Positions 7,670-12,975 of a stretch of DNA of 15,010 nucleotides are shown here, piece by piece. A model generated the notes under the pieces. It worked only from the letters and a program-made list of their open reading frames with translations. It did no database searches and was not told the DNA's origin. This DNA comes from Planctomycetota bacterium. GTDB taxonomy: Bacteria; Planctomycetota; Planctomycetia; Pirellulales; Pirellulaceae. Position numbers and translations under genes: made by a program. The DNA is taken from contig JAJSAJ010000433.1 in the NCBI GenBank assembly GCA_024274855.1, forward strand, positions 1 through 15,010, written 5' to 3'. How positions within the stretch are numbered: position 1 is the stretch's first letter; every line of letters begins with the position of its first letter.

Positions 7670-8195
7670 CGACGCGTGCAGAGGATTCCGCGAGCGATTG
7701 ACCGCGTACATCTACGGGGAACTCGCCGACACAACGGATTTCGAGCACCATCTGGCCGATTGCCCTGCGTGCCGCCAGGAGTTGGAAGCAACGAGGCACG
7801 CGTTGGCCATGGTTGATCGTGCCGGTCTTGACGACGCACCCGACGGAATCGCCGACGCAGTAGTCTCGGGGGTCCTGAGCAAACTGCGTCCCACGCCGAA
7901 ACGTCCAGCCACCCGTTGGCTGAACCGGGTCGCGGCCGTCGCAGCTTGCTTGTTGGTGGGTACGATTGGCACCTGGATTTTCGTTCGGACATCGGGGAGC
8001 GATCCCGCGACGAACTCGGGGCGCGGGTTGGGTTTGGCCGCGAGAGCCGTCTCGGCAGAGGGCCAGTCGGTGCTGAGGCTGCTCGATGAGCTTGAAGCGG
8101 AAGACGACATATTGGTCCAGCTCCTCGGCGAAAAAGAGACCGAACAACCGCACATCGACCCAAACCGCGACCAGAAAGGCGAGGAGTCCGCGTGA
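7662..8195 (+). CDS. Membrane anti-sigma factor with zinc-finger (zf-HC2) domain
   Basis: A 177-residue protein. The N-terminal cytoplasmic anti-sigma domain carries His30-x3-Cys34-x2-Cys37, the zinc-binding ZAS signature, with Cys6 as a further possible ligand. One membrane helix spans about 88-108 (Val-Ala-Ala-Val-Ala-Ala-Cys-Leu-Leu-Val-Gly), and an acidic sensor-like tail of about 70 residues probably faces the periplasm. It should hold the sigma factor encoded just upstream inactive until a stimulus arrives; HxxxCxxC domains in some relatives respond to oxidants or metals. ATG 7662 is chosen because AGGAGA (7648-7653) is 8 bases upstream; the in-frame TTG at 7656 is too close. It overlaps the sigma gene by 8 bases and the next gene by 4, indicating tight coupling. 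Confidence 0.9.
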   Translation: MNDDACRGFRERLTAYIYGELADTTDFEHHLADCPACRQELEATRHALAMVDRAGLDDAPDGIADAVVSGVLSKLRPTPKRPATRWLNRVAAVAACLLVGTIGTWIFVRTSGSDPATNSGRGLGLAARAVSAEGQSVLRLLDELEAEDDILVQLLGEKETEQPHIDPNRDQKGEESA

Positions 8196-8908
8196 TCACG
8201 AGAAACTTCCTACTCCTGTCTGCCATCAGCACGACGATGGTCGTTGCCGGAAGCATGGCGTCAGCTGCCCCCCCAGTAGAGAGTATGCCCGCGCCGCTCC
8301 AAGGCCTACCACCCAAGGCGCGCAAAATGGCCTCGGAACTCCAGCGAATTGTCACCGAGCAGCAAGGGATGATTCAACGGGCGTTAGAGGCGAAGACGCC
8401 CGAGCAGAGAGAACACATCTTTCGAGATATTAACCGCAATGTCCAGGCCATCGCCCAGAAGCGCGTCGCGATCATGGAGCAGTACACGGAGCGGATTCGA
8501 GCGAGAGTCCAGTGGGCTCGCGATCATGCGGCGAAAGTCCAGGTTTCCGACCTGACTCGAACGATGGAAGAGTTCGCAAGACCAGGACCGCCGCAATCTC
8601 CTTTTGCCAAACAGCCAGATGACGTTCGACCCAGGGATGGCTCTCACCGTATGGCCGGTCTTCCACGGACGGTACAGAGCGTGCGGAACAGGTTGGCGCG
8701 AACCATGTCGCGTTTGCACACGCTGGAGAGGGAGTCCGAACGGGCCCATTCCGACGAGCAGCGAGACAAGATCCGACGCGAAATCGCGGCGTGTCTGAAA
8801 ACAATCGAAAAGGAACGGGTCACCGTCCTCGAAGTTGTTCTGACACTTTCGGAAGAGCGCCTTCGGCGGGCGCGGCAGCAAGCACAAGTAACTGGTAGTT
8901 CAAACTAG
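8192..8908 (+). CDS. Exported helical protein of unknown family
   Basis: This 238-residue product starts at a GTG that overlaps the anti-sigma stop as GTGA. The N-terminus is a good signal peptide (hydrophobic about 6-20, likely cleavage near Ala-Ser-Ala, 24-26). The mature part is almost all charged helix. One segment (about 40-128) is rich in Gln, Arg and Glu. A Pro-rich hinge (about 130-150) follows, then a second coiled-coil-like helix (about 160-232). No catalytic motif, metal signature or membrane span is seen after the signal. Size, export and position behind an anti-sigma gene recall periplasmic stress sensors such as CpxP/Spy/CnrX, but I see no clear LTxxQ motif, so this is analogy only. 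It may bind the periplasmic tail of the anti-sigma factor. Confidence 0.8.
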   Translation: MITRNFLLLSAISTTMVVAGSMASAAPPVESMPAPLQGLPPKARKMASELQRIVTEQQGMIQRALEAKTPEQREHIFRDINRNVQAIAQKRVAIMEQYTERIRARVQWARDHAAKVQVSDLTRTMEEFARPGPPQSPFAKQPDDVRPRDGSHRMAGLPRTVQSVRNRLARTMSRLHTLERESERAHSDEQRDKIRREIAACLKTIEKERVTVLEVVLTLSEERLRRARQQAQVTGSSN

Positions 8909-8923
8909 GAACGAGGAGAAACG

Positions 8924-9673
8924 ATGATGTTCAACAAATGTGCTGTCCTTATTACGATGATCAGTATTTCGGCAGGAATCACTCTGGCTGGGGAAGTTCG
9001 AAACGGCAACAAAGGGGAACAGCCAAAGGTGAACAAGAAAGCGGATCCAAAAGCCCCGTCGCTCGAGGAGCTCACGGAAATCATCCAACCCATGCTCGCG
9101 AACCTGGCCCTTACAACCGAACAGCAGAAGAAGGTGAGCGGCATTCTGAGCGACCAGGCCTGGCAGGATGCTCGGGATACTTTCGCGCGAGAGCGTAACC
9201 GCGAGATCTTCGCGGAAGCACACAAGAAGATCCCACAACTCATGCCTACGGTCATGATGCCTCGAATGATGGCCTACAACATGGAAAAGAACATGAAAGC
9301 ACGCATGGCCAAACAGGCCGGCCCTCCCACACCCAAGGAGATTGAAGCCATCCGCTCGAAGACACAGAAGCGAATGCGCTCCAAGCTCGCTCCCGCGATT
9401 ATGGGCGGGCTCGGAGACCTGACTGAGACACGGATGCACGAACTGCTCGTCGACAAAAAAGTCCTCGTTCGCGCACTTGCCGAAACGATCTCTGCCGGCG
9501 TCTTGACCAACAGCCAAAAACACGATTTCGACAAGACGCTCACGGAATCCGGTTACCCCAAGGAACTGATTCACGGCCCGGATCGGGTCCTGGCCAAGCG
9601 AGTCGTCGAGAAGTTGGAGAGATTAGCCGAGGAGGTCATCGCCGAGCTGAAAAAGGACGATGCGGCCAAGTAG
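8924..9673 (+). CDS. Exported Met-rich helical protein with LTxxQ-like segment
   Basis: A 249-residue product with a clear signal peptide (hydrophobic about 6-21, likely cleavage near 22-23). The mature protein is helical and basic. An LTTEQQKKV segment (about 63-71) resembles the LTxxQ motif of the Spy/CpxP/zinc-resistance periplasmic family. It is followed by a dense Met cluster at about 107-128 (Met-Met-Pro-Arg-Met-Met...Met-Glu-Lys-Asn-Met-Lys-Ala-Arg-Met) and more Met at 151, 160 and 171. Met clusters in exported proteins often bind Cu+ or Ag+, so a metal-sensing or buffering role is possible but unproven. A strong ribosome site, GAGGAG (8913-8918), precedes ATG 8924; ATG 8927 is equally usable. 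It sits 15 bases after the preceding gene. Confidence 0.8.
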   Translation: MMFNKCAVLITMISISAGITLAGEVRNGNKGEQPKVNKKADPKAPSLEELTEIIQPMLANLALTTEQQKKVSGILSDQAWQDARDTFARERNREIFAEAHKKIPQLMPTVMMPRMMAYNMEKNMKARMAKQAGPPTPKEIEAIRSKTQKRMRSKLAPAIMGGLGDLTETRMHELLVDKKVLVRALAETISAGVLTNSQKHDFDKTLTESGYPKELIHGPDRVLAKRVVEKLERLAEEVIAELKKDDAAK

Positions 9674-9719
9674 AGAATGGCGAAGGCAACGAAGCAGGCA
9701 AGAGAAAGAGGAGAAAGCG

Positions 9720-11366
9720 ATGATCCCGTCCCGAAAGAAATCCGACTGCGTCCGTGGGCATCTGACGATGCTGGCACTTTGTATGCTGGTCGTCGGTATC
9801 CTGTCCGCGTCCGGTTCCGTGACGTCATCCGTTTTCGCCGAGGAGCAGGACGCGAGGGGCAAGACGGCCGTTTCGCATTGCGTCAAGATCCGCCTGCTTG
9901 CGGACCGTCGCCTTGAAGAACCGATCCGTGCAATCATCAAAGAGTACAGCCGTCGTAGCGGCACCGACGTCTCTCTGAAGTTTCTGCCGTTCGCCCAGGT
10001 CGAGTCCCTAGTTGCGAAGAACCAGGCGGAGTGCGATGTGGCGGCTAGTCTGGCTGCGAAGAAGAACGGAAAGACACCACTAAGCGCACTTGAGGGAGCG
10101 AAGCGAGTGGCTTGGAAGCATCCCTCCGGCGAACCAGTCTGGGCGGCCGTGATCGGCACGCATTCCCGGGCCGGTGAATTGCTCCGTTTCCTGGGTGGAC
10201 CGACTGCACATCGACTCTGGTCCGAGTCGGAAGCCGGGTTCACAATCACCTCGGGACGCTCGCACGCCGAAGCGTTCGACTGGGTCGTAAAGAACCGAGT
10301 TAAACACACGTACCCGTTGTCCGCCATTCGTATTCTTCGGGAATTGGGAGGTATTCGCAAAGGCATCTGTATCGACATCGGCTGCGGCACGGGCAATCTT
10401 GATGTGGAGATCGCCAAGCGTTCACAGTTCACAATCACCGGGCTCGATATCGATCCGGATATGAAGCCGCTGTTCGACAAACGAGTCCGCGAGGCGGGGC
10501 TGCAGGATCGCATCCATTTCATTGCCGGTGACGCCCAGAAACTGCCTTTTAAGGACAATTACGCCGACGTGATTGTCAGCCGTGGCACACTGACTTTCAT
10601 TCCCGATATCGGCAAATGTCTGAAAGAAGTCGACCGAGTGCTGAAGCCAACTGGCGTGGCCTTCCTGGGCGGTCGTTACCTGTACACGCCGCACGAGGAT
10701 CGAATAACGACGGAAAAGCTCAGACGAATCGTGGCGGCGACCGGACTCGTAGGTGCGAAAGTCGTGGATATGCGAGGCCAGTGGGTTAAGATTGTCGGTT
10801 CCAAAGCGCCAAAGGCCGCCCGTCAGTTTCAACTCGGCCCCCAAATGCTCGCCAATCGGTTCATCGCGGATTACGCCATTGTCGACGGCACATGCCTGCT
10901 GATCTGCCCGGTTGAAGGTGCAGCGGCACAGGCACTGCAACGCGGATTCGTCGAGATGACCGATCTGGAAATTACCGCTCTGTACCCATCCGAAAAAGAC
11001 GCCGAAAAGGCCACCAAGCGTGTCGAGCAATCCGACCTCGGCAAACGGATCACCTGCAAAGTGGGCACGCTCGAGAATCTGCCGTTCGCGGAAACCTCTT
11101 TTGACTTGGTCGCCGGCGTCGGCCCCATATTGATTTGGGGCGACCGGGAGAAGAAGATGCGCGAACTGTATCGCGTACTGCGCCTCGGTGGCGTGGCACT
11201 CGTCGGCGGCCGGTACGTCGGAATGCCCGCTTTTCGCAAAGTGTCTAGCGAAGATCTCCGCAACAGCGCGGCCAAGACGGGCATTCGAGCGATTCGCGTT
11301 ATGGACGACGGAGGCCAATGGGTCGAGGTTCGTAAAGGCGCCCAGGAACGCGGCCTTCGCCGCTGA
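9720..11366 (+). CDS. Exported ModA-like / tandem methyltransferase-fold fusion protein
   Basis: This is a 548-residue protein from ATG 9720, where GAGGAG (9708-9713) is spaced 6 bases upstream; starting at 9660 would bury the signal peptide. The leader has a hydrophobic core at about 15-30 and likely cleavage after Val-Phe-Ala (40). Residues about 50-190 look like a shortened ModA-type solute-binding domain (Ile-Ile-Lys-Glu-Tyr-Ser-Arg-Arg-Ser-Gly-Thr-Asp-Val, then Leu-Leu-Arg-Phe-Leu). Residues about 215-330 form a class I methyltransferase module with an intact motif I, Ile-Asp-Ile-Gly-Cys-Gly-Thr-Gly (218-225), and a following Gly-Leu-Asp-Ile-Asp. Residues about 390-540 repeat the fold, but motif I is degenerate (Cys-Pro-Val-Glu-Gly). 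Both modules share Gly-Gly-Arg-Tyr and a terminal Gly-Gln-Trp-Val signature, so they arose by duplication. An exported SAM-binding fold is puzzling. It is the last gene of the unit, 46 bases after its neighbour. Confidence 0.85.
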   Translation: MIPSRKKSDCVRGHLTMLALCMLVVGILSASGSVTSSVFAEEQDARGKTAVSHCVKIRLLADRRLEEPIRAIIKEYSRRSGTDVSLKFLPFAQVESLVAKNQAECDVAASLAAKKNGKTPLSALEGAKRVAWKHPSGEPVWAAVIGTHSRAGELLRFLGGPTAHRLWSESEAGFTITSGRSHAEAFDWVVKNRVKHTYPLSAIRILRELGGIRKGICIDIGCGTGNLDVEIAKRSQFTITGLDIDPDMKPLFDKRVREAGLQDRIHFIAGDAQKLPFKDNYADVIVSRGTLTFIPDIGKCLKEVDRVLKPTGVAFLGGRYLYTPHEDRITTEKLRRIVAATGLVGAKVVDMRGQWVKIVGSKAPKAARQFQLGPQMLANRFIADYAIVDGTCLLICPVEGAAAQALQRGFVEMTDLEITALYPSEKDAEKATKRVEQSDLGKRITCKVGTLENLPFAETSFDLVAGVGPILIWGDREKKMRELYRVLRLGGVALVGGRYVGMPAFRKVSSEDLRNSAAKTGIRAIRVMDDGGQWVEVRKGAQERGLRR

Positions 11367-11503
11367 ACCGGTTGCGAGTGCCAAGAGTACGCCCGGCGCA
11401 CGCTTGCTGTCGGAAAGCGGATTCTCTTTCCCCACCTTGTTGTCTACGCTCGTGTCTCGCAAACCGCGGATGGAACGGATCCTTCGGTCGCCAGGGATCG
11501 TAG

Positions 11504-11680
11504 TTTCGTGTGGCTGCGGTGAGGACGCTGACTACCCGCAGCGTCATCAGCGTAACACCGTTGAACGACGCCCCGACGGTCCTTGCCCCGCTTGCCGACT
11601 TGGTTGTCGACGAAGACATGGCAAGTCGCAGGCCGGCCCGGAGAAAGGGTAGAACACAAATCACCACTTATCTTCACTGA
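11504..11680 (+). pseudogene. Relic of a cadherin-like tandem-repeat protein
   Basis: A short frame between TAG 11501 and TGA 11678 encodes Ser-Val-Ile-Ser-Val-Thr-Pro-Leu-Asn-Asp-Ala-Pro, followed by an Ala-Asp-Leu-Val-Val-Asp-Glu-Asp segment (about 11540-11623). The VTPxNDAP...VDED pattern is the hallmark junction of cadherin-like/tandem-95 repeats in giant bacterial surface proteins. Only about 35 residues survive, with stops on both sides, no start and no ribosome site. The rest of the gene is gone, so this is debris from a lost adhesin-type gene. Confidence 0.6.
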
Positions 11681-11788
11681 TCCCGGATCGAAGACTCAGC
11701 TGAGCGTTCTGCGCGCGTCTGCCCTTCTCCTTCGACTCTGAACGTGCAGCTTTTCACCCCTGTTTGATTATTGCGTATTAGTGAAGAT
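11670..11788. repeat. Inverted intergenic motif pair
   Basis: ATCTTCACT at 11670-11678 is a perfect 9-base inverted match to AGTGAAGAT at 11780-11788. Similarity continues loosely outward: read outward from its core, each copy shows GTG followed by GTGTTC within about 20 bases. The spacer of about 100 bases is non-coding. This looks like two opposed copies of a short dispersed spacer element rather than transposon ends. Confidence 0.4.
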
Positions 11789-12331
11789 GCGTGCGTGTTC
11801 CAATCTTCTCTTCCTCCTGTACTGTTCGTTTTCGTTTCAGAAGTTGTTTCAGACTCAGGACAAGCTGAACCTCAATGGCCGCTAACGGCAAGACAGTTAC
11901 ATCGTGTCAAAGATCACGACCATTGCTCGTTATTCATGCACAGGCACGCGGTGGAACATACGCGATCGAATACTCTTGTCGGACGGTGTCGACGCTCGCC
12001 GATGGCCCACTCGTCAACATGCCAAATCCCAATGTGATTCGATCTTAGGTCACGATTCCAAGTGATTCGACATGCTGTTTGTTCCTTCGTGTCGGCACCG
12101 TGTTGGCAACGTCGCACGTGTCTCGCAGAACGCGCCGGACACGATCGACGTCATGACTGGGTTCCTTTCAGGGCGGGGGAGGTGCCGCTACGCCGCTAGC
12201 CGGGCCGACAAACCAACGGCGTCGGGACCGGCCGGCAGTCTCAAGTGATGGACTTCAAAGCAGGACATGTGTACGATGTGAAGTTCAGGTAACGGCAGAC
12301 AGGGGAGTCTAACGCATGAAATAGGGCTCGG

Positions 12332-12586
12332 TTGATCCGGTATAAACTGTTGCAACAGGTATTCAAGGAGACCGACCTGCCGAGGCTGACCGACAAACAT
12401 GCAATATACAGCCAAGCGGCGTTTGAGAGCGGGACCATCAAAGTCTCTTTACTGAGTAGCATCAAACCAGTCGGACACCGGGGCGTACCTCTGACCGCCG
12501 GAGCTCATCAATTGACCGTCCGTTTCGATGACGTCCTGACCCAGCACACCCACTTCGGCGGATTTGATTTCAGAAAAGCCAAATAA
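12332..12586 (+). CDS. Doubtful short ORF, unrecognised
   Basis: An 84-residue frame from a TTG start with no convincing ribosome site. The second half has a plausible beta-rich composition (Val-Pro-Leu-Thr-Ala-Gly-Ala-His-Gln-Leu-Thr-Val-Arg-Phe-Asp-Asp). The first half is charged and mixed. A TGA lies five codons upstream in frame. There is no signal peptide, membrane helix or known motif. It may be a fragment of a larger lost gene, like the cadherin-like relic nearby, or chance. Confidence 0.25.
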   Translation: MIRYKLLQQVFKETDLPRLTDKHAIYSQAAFESGTIKVSLLSSIKPVGHRGVPLTAGAHQLTVRFDDVLTQHTHFGGFDFRKAK

Positions 12587-12975
12587 TCATCGTGTTTCAA
12601 AATCAACGCGTGTGTCTTGTCAGTGACCAATAGGATTTGCCGTACGTGTGGGGCTGTCGACGGAACTGTTTGGACTGGCCGGGGCATTCTGTTCGATCGG
12701 AGATACCGCCGCCGGTCCGAGACTGTGGCAACGAATCACCGAGTGCAACACGTTTACAATTGTGACCACCGACGGCGCGGACAGACCCGGTGGAGCGTAG
12801 CATCAGCGGCTTGCTGACAAGCAAGCCACTCTGAATAGTTGTCCATCCGCCCCATCTTTCCGGGAGAAGGTCTATGTCTTGTTTCCCTACCGACTGTTAC
12901 CTTCTTGGCCGTCGTGGCATTGAGGGGGGCGGCGGCCAGAGAGGCGGTGCATTCGGTACCTTGTCTCCAGACGGT
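12587..12975. other. Gap between debris and the minus-strand gene (about 390 bases)
   Basis: No complete gene. A 57-codon + frame (12627-12800, between TGA and TAG) reads somewhat protein-like (Leu-Phe-Gly-Leu-Ala-Gly-Ala-Phe-Cys-Ser-Ile-Gly-Asp) but has no start or ribosome site, so it could be another relic. A hairpin at 12805-12830 is listed separately. The segment 12831-12975 shows nothing. Confidence 0.35.
12805..12830. terminator. Strong small hairpin, possible terminator of the minus-strand gene
   Basis: GGCTTGCT (12808-12815) pairs perfectly with AGCAAGCC (12820-12827) around a GACA loop, and two more outer pairs form after one mismatch (a G-U wobble on the minus-strand RNA). It lies about 150 bases downstream of the minus-strand stop. 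No T run follows on either strand, so a processing or stability role is as likely as termination. Confidence 0.3.

Larger units (their letters stand above)
11367..12331. other. Gene-poor debris region
   Basis: Apart from the cadherin-like relic at 11504-11680 and the inverted motif at 11670-11788, I find nothing supportable here. Short frames on both strands have no ribosome sites and read as noise. No good terminator hairpin follows the operon end at 11366. The part at 12210-12330 is purine-rich with several GGTAACG/GTCTAACG-type words that could belong to a structured RNA, but I could not establish a fold. Confidence 0.4.

Noticed and set aside
9660..9719. ATG 9660 as the start of the methyltransferase fusion
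   Set aside because: It would overlap the previous gene and place 20 charged residues before the signal peptide; ATG 9720 has a strong ribosome site.
9623..10558. A 311-codon open frame on the minus strand
   Set aside because: It is Ser/Arg-rich low-information sequence antisense to two supported genes, without a ribosome site or domain.
10422..11462. A 346-codon open frame on the minus strand opposite the methyltransferase fusion
   Set aside because: It is antisense to a gene with clear domains and a ribosome site, has no motif or start signal of its own, and arises from codon bias of the + strand gene.
11188..11652. A 154-codon + frame overlapping the end of the operon
   Set aside because: It runs in another frame through the methyltransferase gene end, has no ribosome site, and differs from the frame carrying the cadherin-like motif.
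11914..12117. A minus-strand frame with a His-Val-Asp-Glu-Trp string suggestive of a transposase
   Set aside because: Only one acidic motif is present, with no terminal repeats, no further catalytic residues and no flanking duplications.
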